Notes: generated by a model not told the origin, from the letters alone. 64,000 bases of DNA from Anagrus nilaparvatae (GCA_022575985.1 JAKSXM010000205.1:186001-250000), one strand, 5' to 3'; counted from the first letter of the stretch, positions 10,839 to 23,763 are shown. A program made the numbers and translations.

Positions 10839-12011
10839 TGTAACGAGGCATTTTTGCCCGTTACAAGCAAATATTAAATATTAAATTATTTAATATTTGC
10901 GAACATACATACACACATATTCGCGCGCCTCAAGTCTCAAATACAGAAGATTTCCGCCTAGCAACAATCAAAATTCAAATATATTATTTATAGTTCAATA
11001 ATATTCTAATAGAAGATCAATAAAAAGCAGCACCGATCAATAAAAGTTATAGGTTTTCATATCGACTAATAATGATTTATAGTATCAGCCGCACGGCGCT
11101 GTAATAGAAGACCATGCCGTTTCCTTTGCAAAACGAGCATTCCGGTTTGAGCTCTGGACCGCGAAGTCACGCGCGATGTCCATAGAGCAGTTCACGGTTT
11201 CGCACCTCCATGTGCCAAAATCCTGGTAAAGACACGCGTGTTGCCTTGGAGCCATTTTTTTAAAAATAATTATTTATGAAGTGATAATTATTGAAAGTGA
11301 AGCCTAAATTTATATAAATTAATAAATTATATTAATTAACCGATCACGGTCGCCACAGCGAAAATATTCAAATATTAAATAAAAACTCAATCGTGTGAAG
11401 TGAGATAGCCGACAGCAGTAGATTTAATCCTGCACCAGCATCCACAAGCCTACATAATAAAGCAGCATCTGGGCAGACGCAACGAAGACATCATCCACAA
11501 GTAGACGATTCAAGCAGCAGATATTACATCAGCGCGGTATCGTAAAGTGTGTGTATGTGTGATTGCGCGCGGATCGCGAATATTATATGTAAAGCCACGC
11601 GGGTTTATTATTTTAGTATTTAATATTATTTCGTATTACATTTTTTTTATTTTGTTCAAAAGCCTACCAGGCAATATAAAATTATTAATAAAGCATCATT
11701 TAAATATTTTATAATAAATAAATAAGTGTTCAATTCATTTTAGTATAAGTGCATGTTCACATATAATAATATTTCCCCACATAAATACCTATTTCTTAGA
11801 ACTCCCCCACTTGCCGAGTGAGATGTTTCTTATGCCGAGCTAGCCGAATAACGAAGGTAAATTTCCCCCTATTTTATTATCATTACTACTACTAAATAAT
11901 TATACATACATATATATATTAAAAGGCGCTCTTAAAGAATAAATATATTAATAAATATATATGTGTGTATATTATCAAAAATTATTTATTTAATTAAAAA
12001 TCCTCGTTACA
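10839..12011 (+). repeat. Full-length 3' LTR (1173 bp)
   Basis: It begins TGTAACGAGG and ends CCTCGTTACA, a perfect 10-bp terminal inverted pair. The first 603 bp equal the surviving 5' LTR. The remainder carries 'aataaa' signals and a (AT/GT)-rich segment near 11900-11970. Confidence 0.9.
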
Positions 12012-12239
12012 ATACTAAATTTAGTAAATTTACGATTTTTTTTTAATATTTACAAATTTTTTTGAAAATTTACTAATTTTTCGAAAATTTTCTAATTTTT
12101 TTGTTAATATAAGGAAGTTACTTGTAACAGTGTACTGTAAAAAGTATATTTCTTATGTTTTGCTTATGGCGTCCGTGAAAGCTTTTTATATTAACTTACT
12201 GAAGGAAGTTTCATAACCAGCTGCATTTTGGTTTCTCTT

Positions 12240-12960
12240 TGTTATAGGTCAAATTATGATTTTCGATTTTTTTGAATTTTTGCAAGTTTTGAGACCCCTA
12301 GATGCTAAAAATCCAAATTTTCACTCATGCTTGTATGTGCACGAATTATTTCAAATTTTCTCTGATTCTAGAACATAATCCAAACATTTTTTTTTTTTTT
12401 AATTTGTTCCTAAAAAATACAGAACTACTTTGTTTTTTTCTTCAATTTGAATATAATACCTAATTTTTTCATATGGAATAACTAGTTTTAGGAAAATCGT
12501 TATTACTCAATTTCCTGGATCTGATACCCCAATCTATGAAAACTTTTTTGAAAATTGATGACATTAAAAAATAACGTAATTCCATAATTTTTTTTATTTT
12601 TGGACACAATACCTAGTTTTTTTACATAGAAGTACTATTTTTAGGAAGCTCATTATCACTCGATTTTCTGGATCTGATACTTGCATTCGCGAAAATTTTT
12701 TTTTTAATTATTTAGCCTTTATAAATATATTGCTATTTTTTTTTCAGAAGTAGTACTTAATTTTTTTAAATGGAAGTACTAGTTTAAAAAAAAATTTTGT
12801 CCTAAAATTTTTGCAATCAAACAATAAATAAAAAATGCTATTAGTTTTTATTTTTGGAATACTAAGTAATTGTTATCCATTGCTGTAGTTATGGTTCAAG
12901 GAAATATTTTTCTATTTTTTGAGGAACCTTAGTGTCAATGTATGGCAGCGTTGTTTGAAT
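12240..12960 (-). repeat. Unclassified repeat with ~150-bp tandem units, copy B (inverted)
   Basis: Read on the minus strand it has the same order as copy A: 'cgctgccatacattgacact' then 'aaggttcctcaaa', about three ~150-bp units (marks near 12461, 12612 and 12759 on the plus strand), 'ggtctcaaaac' and 'aatttgacct'. Copies A and B therefore face each other across the MITE/LTR nest. Confidence 0.6.
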
Positions 12961-15449
12961 TAGTTACAGATAAATTTTTTATTGTTAAGTATAATTTTTC
13001 GATCTTTTGTAAATTGTCTTTTAATTGTTATATTTAAAATTTAAAATAAAATTTAGTTGTTTTTAATTGTTTTAAAAAAGTTTCCCATCACAATTACCAA
13101 TAATTTTTCTAATTAATTTTAATTGCAGCGTTATATGAAAAATTACCTAAGAAACCCAATCTAATAAAATGGAACCCTGCATTTTCCATGCCAGAAGGCC
13201 TATTGGAATAGGCGGTGGTTATCAGGAATGTTTTTTCAAAAAATTAAACAGACCCACAACTAAATATTGTAATTTGTAATCCCAATGGGTTTCACTTGAA
13301 CTCACAAAATTACAATTTTTAACTTCAATTGAGCAAAATTATATAAGGAAAAATTTCTAATAAAAAATTCTCTTGCGACCAATATCAAATAATAATAATG
13401 TGACGCTGAACATAACCATCTATCGATTAACTTCCCCAGCAAGATCTTAATTCGAAATAAAATATCAAAATTTTCAAGTTTCATTTATAAGCTAATTATA
13501 TTTTAATATATTTAAAACCAATTTTAAAGATAAATTAAAAAATTTCAATTTTAACCTTTAATATTTTATTTATAAATTATATACCAAGGGTTAAAGCACA
13601 AATTTATAAATAAAAAAATAGAATATATATACACAGACTATGGTAAATTCAAGAGTTAATCTCATTATTTTATAACCTTATTTTCTAAAGTCTTCGCTTT
13701 GGCTGACTCAAGTCTAGCATTTTTTTTCTTCAATTCTTCTTTGTTCCTGTTTTTCACTTGTTTCTTTTTTGCTTTATTATTATTTTATTTATAATATATT
13801 TTCTCCATATTTAGCATTTTATATCTTAACTATGATACTCTTAATTTTGTGGCTTTTAACATGTCACTTTTCATCAATTTTTTTTATCATTTATTAGAAT
13901 AATTATTTTTTTTAAAACTAATTATTAAAATAATTATTTAGTAATTTAGTAATTGATAATAATTCATACGTAATTTCTTGTATTAACATTATAATCGATA
14001 ATAATAATGATTGTTATAGACTAAAAAATTAACTATAATAATAATAATAATATTTATATAGGTAATTATTTTTACGGTTTATTAAACTTTCATCCAAAAT
14101 TGAGGTTATTATTTTTTATTATATTATATCTTTATATATAATACAGATTTGGTAAGATAAAATTAGATATTTTTAAGTATCAATATAAATTTAAGTAGTA
14201 AAAGTCAGCGTTTAGTAAGACTATACTATGAGAAAACATAAAAAAATTCAAATAAAATATATATAATATATTATATGAGCAATTCCACACTAAAATATAT
14301 TTTTTAATTTTATTATTCAGCTATATTGGTCAATAATTATCGATCTTTAAAATATTTTTTTGCAGTGTTTTGTCCAGAAACTGGTCAACTATATTAGGAA
14401 ACTAAATGGAAGCTTAAAAGTTTCTCCTCTTGCATTGCTTTTTCGCTTGTTTCCATCGCTGCTTGAAGCTTGTTTTCATGTGACTACTTGGACTTGGTGA
14501 AGCATTTATTTTCTCCTGTGAAAATGTATGCATGGAACTGACAGGAAGTTTTAAGAAAATTGACGATGAAAAACAGATTTGGTCAAATTTTAAACAGCTA
14601 ATGTCCGTATACAGTTATTTTGGGTTGTGCTCAAATGTTAGTGCAGATCTAACCGAAAATTGCAAAAGCTATGGCTTATATCTTAATATTGGTATAATTT
14701 TTTCAAACTGAAATACTGGTATCAAAAGAATTACGACCATTTTGAAAACGAAAATTTATGACGAATGTTAGTCATAGTCCGCACTCAAAAAAAAAGTAAT
14801 TTTTGGCTGCTAGACTTTCATCCAATTACTTGTTTTTTAATATAGAGAAAAAACAAAAATATAAAAAATTTAAAATACTTTTAGAAAAAATATTAAAATT
14901 AAAAATTGCCGTTGTCATTAGTTTCAAGAGGAACAAAGTTATCAATTTAAAAAAATCTTTTAATAAATATTTCATAATAAAGAAAAGAATGTTCTTTGTA
15001 GTACCTAATTAAATATCCTAATATTTTTGTTAAAAAAAAAAATGAAATAAATTTTAAATAAAAATTTTTTGGTGATACTGCAATAAAAATTGCAATAAAA
15101 TTTTTTTTGAAAAATTATATAATAATAAAGCAACGAATTGGGAATAGCCATTATAAGTAAAGAACATCCCTTGATTCGATCGATTACTTTTTCCTTTGAG
15201 ATTACCTTTTTTTTATATTCCGGAATACAGAGAATATATATAATAAACGACAGGATATTTCCAAGAAAAATTCTTCTATCTGTACATAAAAAAGAAAAAA
15301 AAAATGTTCTTTTTCTTATTTTTCCTCGTATTTACCTTTAACACATACACACACATACATACTATATATAAATTAATAGTAGTTTAAGGTAAAAAAAAAG
15401 TAGTAGATTCGAATCGATCAAAGAAATTGGAAATAAAAAAAAAAATTAC
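12961..15449. other. Gene-free AT-rich DNA, presumed intron after the Dscam exon
   Basis: No further Ig exon could be found on the minus strand down to the left window edge. A slightly less AT-rich patch at 14360-14700 has interrupted plus-strand frames that I do not recognise. The rest is A/T-rich with an AATAAT-type run near 14040. Confidence 0.5.
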
Positions 15450-15592
15450 CTGCACGAAGAGTGACCTCTCGAGATAGTACAGTTCCAGCAATATTCGATG
15501 CCCTGCATCTATAACGTGCATTATGTATTTCAGCTCGAAAATCTTGTGCAAGAAATGGTGGAAAATATAATGTACCATTTCCTAAAATTTGT
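15450..15592 (-). CDS. Dscam-family receptor, exon for the second half of Ig1
   Basis: This 143-bp exon lies between an acceptor (minus strand ...ttacag) and a donor (gtaatt). It starts in phase 2, completing the split Arg codon left by the exon at 30274-30460, and ends in phase 1. It reads Q-I-L-GNGTLYFPPF-x-AQDFRAEIH followed by Y-RCRASN-x-AGTVLSREV. The second Ig cysteine is in YRCRAS. This is the conserved end of Dscam Ig1 just before the Ig2 exons. Dscam proteins are cell-surface homophilic adhesion receptors for neurite self-avoidance and, in arthropods, immune roles. The paralog (Dscam1 versus Dscam2-like) cannot be fixed from two exons. Recognition is from family knowledge; the phase match is direct support. 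Confidence 0.9.
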
Positions 15593-18500
15593 CTGTAACA
15601 TAAAATAAAAATTTTATTTTATTAAAAAAAAATAAATAAAAAATTTAATCATTTTTATGGTATATAAATAAAAAAAAATAAAAATTTTTGATGTTCAATT
15701 CACAAATAAGAAAGAAAAAAAAATTGAAAAACTCACCATTTTTATAAAAGGTATATTATATAGAATTTATATAAAAGTAAAGAGATGAAAAGAAAATCCA
15801 CATGGGTGCTACGAAGATTAATGGTACATTCAACTTATTCTTTTTTTTTTATATTTAAGTTTTTTATTTTTTAATTTTTAGTAAGCTAAAATAGGTATAT
15901 CATTTTTTATTAAACTTATATACCGATCCTTTTATAGAATTCAATTGATACTTATAAATTTTAGTTGGTTTAGTAAAAAAAAAAAGAAAAATTTTTAATG
16001 TATCTAATGTTTGATATGTAAGAATATGATACATTAAATTGTCATATTATATGACACATCAGAATATACCTTTTTTATGATATCGATGATAATAGTAACG
16101 ATAAAATATATGTATTTGAAAATATAAATTTATGCATATGGAGTAAATCGTATCAAATTTTTTTTCACTATTACGACTTTTTGGTGGAAGATGTTTGCCT
16201 AAATTTTGTTTTCTTGATGTTTTAGATTTAATCAGGTAGGAAAAAGTCTCCTGGAAGCAGGCGGGCAAAACTGTAATTGACAAAATTCTTTTTTGCTTCT
16301 GTACGACTTGGTGGTCATCGAAATTTACGGATATTCTGATTCGACTTTAGAGGTTCATGTCCAAAAATTACTAAGTGGAGATGCTGTTTCTTGTATAAAA
16401 ATGTTATGGGAAAAGGAAAAGACGTGAAAAAGAGAGATTTAATTAGGAATTGCAATAAATGCAAGAAAGAGAATTCTTGTGATGCATGGGTGTCACAAAT
16501 CAATATTTTTCAAAAAAATAAAAAAAAGTGTATTTCATAAAAAAAATTACATACGATTGACCCCATATATACTTTTAAGTAAATTTTTCTATCGAATATT
16601 ATGTCTATATCTTTTTTTTATAATCGCTCAAAAGTAATCATTTCCACTATTCGGCTTTGCACTCTTAGAAGCTTTACTTTTCTCTCTTCATACACTTTTT
16701 TTCTGTTAATGTACTTTTTTATATATATAATATAATATGAGAAGTTTATGTGTATAAAAGAATCTTTTTTATCATTTTTTTTTACTCTTAAATATAGGTT
16801 ATCAAAATTTTTTCACTACCTCTATGTTGTAAAAATATTTTTTCAGGTGTTAATTAAATATTATATCCTATTAAATTTATAATTCATTTTTTTCTTTGTT
16901 ATGCTAAGATAAGAAACAGAATAAACAATAATTTTCTATTTATGAATGTTATTTTTTTTTGAGCTTTTTTTTTAATAGGATTCGTATACGTTTTTATTTA
17001 AAAAGAAAATATTGAGAAATTAAATACATCTAGTTTGGGGCACAAAAAAAAGAAATAAATTTATGAAAGTTTATAATAACTTTATTTTTTACTCTGGGGT
17101 AGTCAGGCCAAAATTATTCTTTGGAACATCATAAACAATGGCAAAAATTTTTTAATTTTTTTATAAAAACCAAACTTTAATTGGAATACTTTATTTATTA
17201 ATTTTTTCAAAAATAAAAACTGCTTTGAGAAATTAAATTAACGAGTTTTTGATGGATTGATATATTTATTCATCCTGAGATTTTTAATAAAAACTCATTG
17301 TCATAATAATTATAATAGAAATTTTAAATCTGAACAATATAGTAAAGATACTAAACTGTCATTAACTACACGAATGATTCAGCTATTTTTAAAAAAAAGC
17401 ACCAAAAACAGATTTACTGTGTTAGTGTAAAAAAGCATGTTAGAACTCTGAAGTCATTATGTTTCTTATCTGAGATAGCATTTTTATCCTGCTTTTTTCA
17501 GAGGTATTTTTTCAAAATTCACTCAAGGCTTCTTGTACTTTTTTAAGAGATTACTCATATCATTTAAGATTATTGATTTAATAAACCATAAATTTTTATA
17601 GTTACACAAATTTTAAAGTTGAATCGGGTGGATAGAAATAGCATTTTTTTATTCAAAATTTTTGAGAACCGTAACTTCTGGAACTTTCAATTCTGGTAAC
17701 CATTGATCAAGTTATATGTGTCCTTTTGAATTTAAAAAATAAATTTGAAAATTTATTGATTGCAGACGGTCATTTGAAATTTCTTTAATTTTTGGGGTAC
17801 TTTATTAATCAAGACTTTTTTAGAAAGTTTCAGATTTTAAAAATCTTTTAATATATTATTTAAGAACTAATTTAGCATCGATTCAATACAAAAAATTTCA
17901 ATTTCTAACAATAATATAAAATATCTATCAAATTTTTGATTTTTGACCTAACCTATACTTTTCAAAATATTGATTTATTCGGGGACAGACTTAGAAAATA
18001 AACAATTTTCTTTAGTGAATCGATGCCAAATAAAGTCCTAAATATTATATTCAAAGGTTTTTACAATCAGAAACTTTATAAAAAAGTAATATAATGTTGA
18101 ATCTGACGATCATATGATAATTTTTCAATTTTTTTTTTGTATTCATTTCTAAAGAACATAGAATTTGATCAATGACTGCAAATAAATTAAAGATTCCCGA
18201 AGTTTCAATGTTTAGAAATTTTTAATAAAAAAAAAAACATTTTTATACAAATGCATGATTCTACCTTAAAATCAACGAGATTAGAATTTTATAAATTTTT
18301 CAAGCTAATCAACTCAGATAATTGGCTAAATTTAGCATCTAAACAATCGAGAAAAAGAAAAGCTGAATCAAGAATTTTTCTAAAAAATAAATACAGAAGA
18401 AACTCAATAGAAAGTTTTTTTATAAATTTGCTAGGATTCCAGTAAAAAAGTGTATTAAATGTTTGCAATTTATAGTGAAAAAATTAAATTTATAGTAATT

Positions 18501-20574
18501 TACTAGATAAGCAAGACTGGAAGATAGTCTTTCTTTATTTCATTCTTTCAACGTATAAACTGAGACAATAAGTAAACATATAACACAATAAACAAGAATT
18601 GAATGTTATTTTTTTATTTTTTTTTATTTTTCACACCCTTTTTTTTATTATCATTTTCTATACTGCTAATGTTTCCTTTCTTTGTTTTTCATTTATGTGT
18701 ATAGAAAAGATTACTTAAATTTTCTCTTTTCTTTATTTATTTTTTTAGCTGTGTACATTCGATGATGCATTTGCTCTTTATGTGTATGTAGCGCATACTT
18801 TTTTTCTTCGCTTTTTACACATACTTTACTTTCAAGCTTTATGTATACGTCGAACATGAAATGAAAAAGTTTCAAAAATTTCGAAATATGTAGTACATTT
18901 AAATGTACGTTATGCATTGTGAAAGAAATTTTGCGGAAAAAAGATGTTTGTATATTAAGCTGCTACTTATTCTAAAAATAACTTATCATTTATTCTGCAA
19001 GCTTGGTTTGCATCGAGTATTTATAATAATAGCGGTATTATAAGAATCATGGGCTAAAATTTGCAAAATTTTCCTTGAAAATGTATCTCATTCATAACTA
19101 TAGTGTTGAAAATGATACATACTTTGAATGTTGTGTTTGAATTTTGCTTGAGTTGCTTGAATCGTTTGAATTTTTAAGTACTTAGTTTAATTTCCAAGTA
19201 AATTTTCTAAAAGTTCAAGCAAAATTTAAGAACATAAACCTGCCACTAAATATTAAAGTTCATTTTTTAAGCATCAGTCTAATGTACAAATCAACCTGAA
19301 AGTTATTTCAAAGAGTCTTGCAAATAAAAATATGGTATTAAATATTCTATAGCTCTAAATACAAAAATAGGATTTTCAGCTAGCCATCCTTATAGTTCCA
19401 AAAATTTCTCAGAAATTCATGTCTTCAGTAACCACAGCAACAGCTTACAGCAAAGACAAAAAATATTTAAAATTTAAAAAAATTAATGTTCAGGCTAATC
19501 TATATAATAAAACTTTTCATTTAACTAGAAATATACATAACTTTTAGATCATGACAGAAAAGTTCAACTTTCAAACGAAATATAAACAATACTACTCTTT
19601 ATATAGTTTTGTAATGCAGTTATAAAATGTCGTTATTAGTTTTTATATTTTATTTTGATTCTGAAATTTCATATGAATTTATTAAATTGTTGTTCAAATT
19701 AAATTTTTATTTATGCTTCAGGAAAATTATTAAAAAATTTTTTTTCTTTGAATTCAATATACCTATACTGTTTGAAAACTTTTGTTTGTCATAAAAATTT
19801 TTATTAAATATATTATTGGAATTCAGCTTCCGGGGCAAAAGTCGATATATTTTGCACTGAGTCCTTTCCTAAATTTAATGTTGATAAAAATTTACTATTT
19901 TTTTCCTTTTTCCTATAGCAAATTTTTTAAAATTTAGTTATAAAACTCGATAGAATCATAAAAAATGGTAGTAAAAATTAGTTTTTAAAGGAGAAAATTA
20001 TATTGAAAGATTAGCCTTACAAAATGCATAAAAATAATTATATTATAATTTATCAAAAATGTAGCGAAAAATTAACGATATTGTGCATTATATATATAAT
20101 ATTGCTATTTTTAATCAAGGAAGAAAAAAAGAAAGGACCAGATACCATGTTAAATGCCATTTTAGTTGAAGACGAGTAGGGTGAACTAAGATCTGAGGCA
20201 TTCTTTTGAAATCATACCAGAAAATTTTTTAACATTTGTTATAGTATAGGCCTGGAGCATGGTTTAATTTGAGATTTTTTTTTAAAGCATGTCCATGGAA
20301 TTTTTCGACGGTAATTTTAGTTTTTGGGGTCGCTGATTCCAAATCCGAAGTCCGTTTTGACCAAACGTGCTCCAATTTTACGTAATTGCCCATTTTAGGT
20401 CATTTTTAACGTTTTTTTGCCATTTTTTGTTAAAATTTTTAATATATTACTATTTTTCTCACACTACACTAATTTTTAGGAATCTTCACCTAATTATCAT
20501 ATCTGCTCATACAAAAAAAAAATGGTAGCCTATAATAGGGATTCTTAGGCAATCTTTCACGCTTTTTGGGCTAA
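15593..20574. other. Dscam intron, left part
   Basis: AT-rich intronic DNA. A less AT-rich patch at 16140-16505 has interrupted frames on both strands and no recognisable product. At about 17640-18230 a weak, strongly diverged inverted repeat is suggested (for example 'agcatcgattca' near 17876 against 'tgaatcgatgcc' near 18017). Nothing else is supported. Confidence 0.5.
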
Positions 20575-20850
20575 TTATTATACTATTAGTATAAGGCCGA
20601 TTCCAGAGCACTTTTATGGTGCATAAAGAACGCAAATTGTATTTTTGCTCTCCCGGGCGTAAAACTCGTGCGTAAAGAATTTTCTGAACTCGTTCTACGC
20701 CTAGGTGGGCAAAAAATAGTGTAAGCACCATGGGCGAAATACTTTAGACACGAGCGTGAACACAAACCACTCGTGCCCGGCTTCGCCGAGCACTTGTGGT
20801 AGTGCTCACCCTAGTGACGAAACTTTTATGCCCTTGATACTTAATATACT
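20575..20850 (-). repeat. Repeat family B, copy 1
   Basis: Read on the minus strand this starts 'agtatcaagggcataaaag', runs through a hairpin region ('agtgctc...gagcac', 'cggcttcgccg'), then 'tttcgcccatggtgcttaca' and 'ttttacgcccggg'. The same order of blocks is at 40083 and 62946. Confidence 0.65.
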
Positions 20851-20995
20851 ATTACATATCTAGGACAAAAAAAGCCTATTTTCTCCCCTAGGGAGACGGC
20901 TTTTTTGCCCATTATATGTAAAACTATATTTTAGAACACGGGTTATCCCTTGTTTAATAAATAGCTATTACGCAGCTAGACGCGCCTATTTATCT
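20851..20995 (+). repeat. Repeat family A, copy 1 (hairpin element)
   Basis: Contains 'ttacatatctaggacaaaa', a palindrome centred on 'cccctaggga' with flanking 'gcctattttctc' and 'gacggcttttttgccc', and then 'atatgtaaaactatatttta' and 'cccttgtttaataaatagct'. This copy lacks the second 'ttgcatgc' hairpin seen in the other copies. Confidence 0.65.
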
Positions 20996-21138
20996 ATAAA
21001 TTTTGAATGTATATTCAATCAAAATTATACAAGTACACATGTCAAAAATTCTAAATACGCGTTCAAAATCTGAGGATAAATATAGACAAGTATAGCTCAG
21101 TAAATGCATTATGCGTCATTTACGCGCTACCTCTGGAA

Positions 21139-21376
21139 GGCCTAATCTACATAACCGCGAAAATGCTTCGTTAACCGCAATCGCAAGTGAAATCAAAAAA
21201 GAAAATTCAGTTTAGCCAACTTAATTCTCATACAAAACATGAGTAATGTTTATTTTGCTCTGAATGAAAATTAAATGCAAAATATGGGAACTTATTTGGC
21301 TAAACTGAAATTTTTTTTGCAATTTCACTTCCACTTGTGGTTTATGGAGCATTTTCGCGGTTATGTAAATTAGGCC
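21139..21376. mobile_element. 238-bp palindromic MITE-like element
   Basis: Left end 'ggcctaatctacataaccgc' pairs with right end 'gcggttatgtaaattaggcc'. Pairing continues ~85 bp inward (gaaaatgct, aagtgaaat, 'tcagtttagccaa'). No coding capacity. A target duplication could not be identified. Confidence 0.7.
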
Positions 21377-22560
21377 AAAGCGACTTTACATGTCCCACCA
21401 GTATGCGAAATAAGTACATTGAACAGTATATCATCTTGCGGAAAGTCCGCATGTACGATTGCAAGTTATCTCAAACGAGAAGATATTTTAAAAAAATTAT
21501 CTTTTTTTTTTTTTTTAATGTCTTGATTTGCCATACTGCTGTGCAGACATACTAAACAAGAGAAAAAAATTTTTTTAATTCTTTTTTACATTTTAAGTTA
21601 TTTGCAATCATTTGAGCTTGATAGCGGAATTCACTTCTGGATTTTTATTCTCAGTGTATGTATAGAAGGTTAACTAGGGAAATTAAAATTTTTTACTTAA
21701 AAATACGCAAAGACTTTCAAAATATTTATTACATAGAAATACTTTTTTGGGTTTTTTATGTTTTAACCTACTAAACTCATAAAGCACGATTTCATCCATA
21801 TATTTATATAAGCAAAGTGATTGTGCCAAAGTTTAAGTTGAAAACAATATTACGTATATATCATTCAATATTCGCATCAATATTCAATGCATTACCTAAT
21901 TAATTGACTGAGATATAATAACCATAAATAATAATACATAACAATAAAAAGAAGTTAAGAGAGTAGAGAGAATACAAGGACTTCGATAAATAGGGTGGTA
22001 ATAAGTACTCCAACGACTTTTCCAAGTAGTCTAACTATATATTCGAAATGTAGATCCGATTAAAGTGTAATGCTTTTCAAAGGCGAGAGATCGTGCGAAT
22101 ATTATAAGTATATTTGTGTTAGTCTATGAGTATATTTATGCAAGTTTACATTTGTATTAGTAAATGGAAGTAAAATGAAAATGCGGTTATTTTCTCTTTT
22201 TCTTTTTTTACCTTATTATTTTATATTTTCTTATGTATAAAACATCTTTTTTATTTAGTTATGAAGTAATATTTAAAAATAAAAAGAACTTTTAACATTA
22301 AATTCCTATTGTTGTATAATCTTTTCGTGTTGGTTCGGGTAAATAAAATACTTAATTACAAAAGTATTTAAAAAAAAATCAATAATTTAATATTTATGTA
22401 AATAGATGTTAATTAAAAATTTTTGCAATGTAAATTATTACATTTTTGTAAATTTTTATATTCATTTTTTTCATATTTTATATTGCGGATTTTGATTTAA
22501 TTTTTATTTTTATTTCATTGAAGAAAAAAAAGTATTTATCAATTTTTATTAAAAAAAACT
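21377..22560. other. Dscam intron, no gene seen
   Basis: AT-rich intronic DNA with poly-T runs. No structure that I can support. Confidence 0.5.
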
Positions 22561-22562
22561 TA

Positions 22563-22690
22563 TAACTAGAGTTGGGCAAATATGACAGATATGGATTTCT
22601 TTTCCATATCCATATTCCATATTAATATGATATGGATATGAAAAAAATATGTAACCCATATGGGGGTCATATAGGACCCAGAATTTCATA
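22563..22690 (+). repeat. Possible hAT-like end with 'atatccat' palindromes
   Basis: 'tagagttgggcaaatatga' resembles the terminal motif of insect hAT elements. It is followed by overlapping 'catatccatattcc'/'atggatatg' palindromes. No matching right end ('gcccaactcta') was found in the window, so this is at best a fragment. Confidence 0.3.
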
Positions 22691-22692
22691 TT

Positions 22693-22824
22693 GACTTTGT
22701 ATTTGAATTTCATAGTAAGAACTTTGTTCCCGCGGTGTTTTCACGCTACTTTTCACAAAATTCAAAAAATATGGCCTGAAAACACCCTGTGAGCAAAGTT
22801 CTTACAAGAAATTCAAATCAAAGT
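22693..22824. repeat. 132-bp inverted repeat
   Basis: Left 'actttgtatttgaattt', 'gtaagaactttgt' and 'ggtgttttca' pair in order with right 'tgaaaacacc', 'caaagttcttac' and 'aaattcaaatcaaagt'. Arms are ~50 bp with a short AT-rich loop. MITE-like, with no known family. Confidence 0.7.
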
Positions 22825-23763
22825 TTGAAAATGGAATTAAACTATTTTTAAAGAAATGAATAAATTTAAATCAAACGAAATTTAAATTGAGAATTTTTTC
22901 TGAAAAGCACTACTTAAAATAAGCCTTCATGAAAACTTTCTTTAATTTTCGTATTTTTTCTCTTAAATACATATTTAAATTTATTAAATTTCCTCTTAGA
23001 TACCAATTCTGGGGTTAAAAATTGTTTTGGATTGCGCATGCACGATAAATCCGCAAAACAATTGCAAATTTTTTTTTCTAACTGACATTTCATAAAAGTA
23101 CACAGAATATTATATTCTTAAACGGGTTTAGAAAAAGTTTAATTATGCATAAAAATTATGAATAAACATTTCTAACACGAGGTTCATAATGTTTTTTCTC
23201 TATTTAGGGCAATAATGACGGCCTCTGAAAACTGGAATATTATCATTCTTGCCCGCTAGTGGAGAAAAATTATTCTACTAGGTCATTTTTCTGGACTGTT
23301 CATATTATTTTACTAAAAAAAATATCGCTGGTTTTTTTTTTTTATTTGAAAATGATGGATCCAAAAATATGGATATCTAGACCATTTTTTACAAATTTTG
23401 AATTTCCTGTCAAGTCACCTAAATAATTGAAAATTTGACAAAAAATTGAAATTATCGGGAAATCAGTGTAAGCTGGAGGTTGGTAAGAAAGTATACAACT
23501 ATCAAGCAATAAAATTATATAATCAATTATCAAGTAATCTAAATCCTTGATATAAACAAAAAAAGCTCTAAATATAATATCAAAAATAGGATAATTAATT
23601 CTAAAATCTAGTCTATTTTGTCACATTGTTAACTAATTTATAGATATATTGCTCTAACCCTTTTCTCAGGTTATCTTATTAATTTTATTTTTTGTAATAA
23701 TTAACTAATTTTAAGTATTATTTTATTATATATTGATTCCTCCTATGTACAGGTATTTACCTA
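22825..23763. other. Dscam intron, no gene seen
   Basis: AT-rich DNA without a supported feature. Confidence 0.5.

Larger units (their letters stand above)
6723..12011 (+). mobile_element. Non-autonomous LTR retrotransposon with one ORF and no pol
   Basis: The element is bounded by TG...CA and flanked by the 4-bp target duplication 'atac' (6719-6722 and 12012-12015), a length typical of Ty3/gypsy insertion. In order it has a partial 5' LTR (6723-7325), a 534-codon ORF (8204-9808), a spacer with short repeats, a polypurine tract and a full 3' LTR (10839-12011). No protease, reverse transcriptase, RNase H or integrase motif is visible in any frame, and the ORF-to-LTR spacer is only ~1 kb. The compared LTR segments look identical, so the insertion is young. 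It presumably uses enzymes supplied in trans. Confidence 0.85.
6534..12132. mobile_element. Palindromic TA-flanked MITE copy 1, split by an LTR element
   Basis: The left part is 6534-6722 and the right part 12012-12132. Ends are CACTGTAAAAAGTAACTTCC and its inverse, flanked by TA at 6532-6533 and 12133-12134. The interior is almost entirely self-complementary ('gaaaaattagtaaatttt', 'cgaaaattctcgat'). Removing the LTR element and one copy of its 4-bp duplication restores a MITE of about 300 bp. Three other copies lie at 23764, 32345 and 34975. Confidence 0.8.

Noticed and set aside
14360..14700. Possible exon in a less AT-rich patch
   Set aside because: Every frame has stops within ~40 codons, with no splice-bounded open segment and no Ig or other motif.
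15400..15420. 'gattcgaatcgatc' as a tRNA T-loop or B box
   Set aside because: No cloverleaf or A box fits around it; it is just a short palindrome near the exon.
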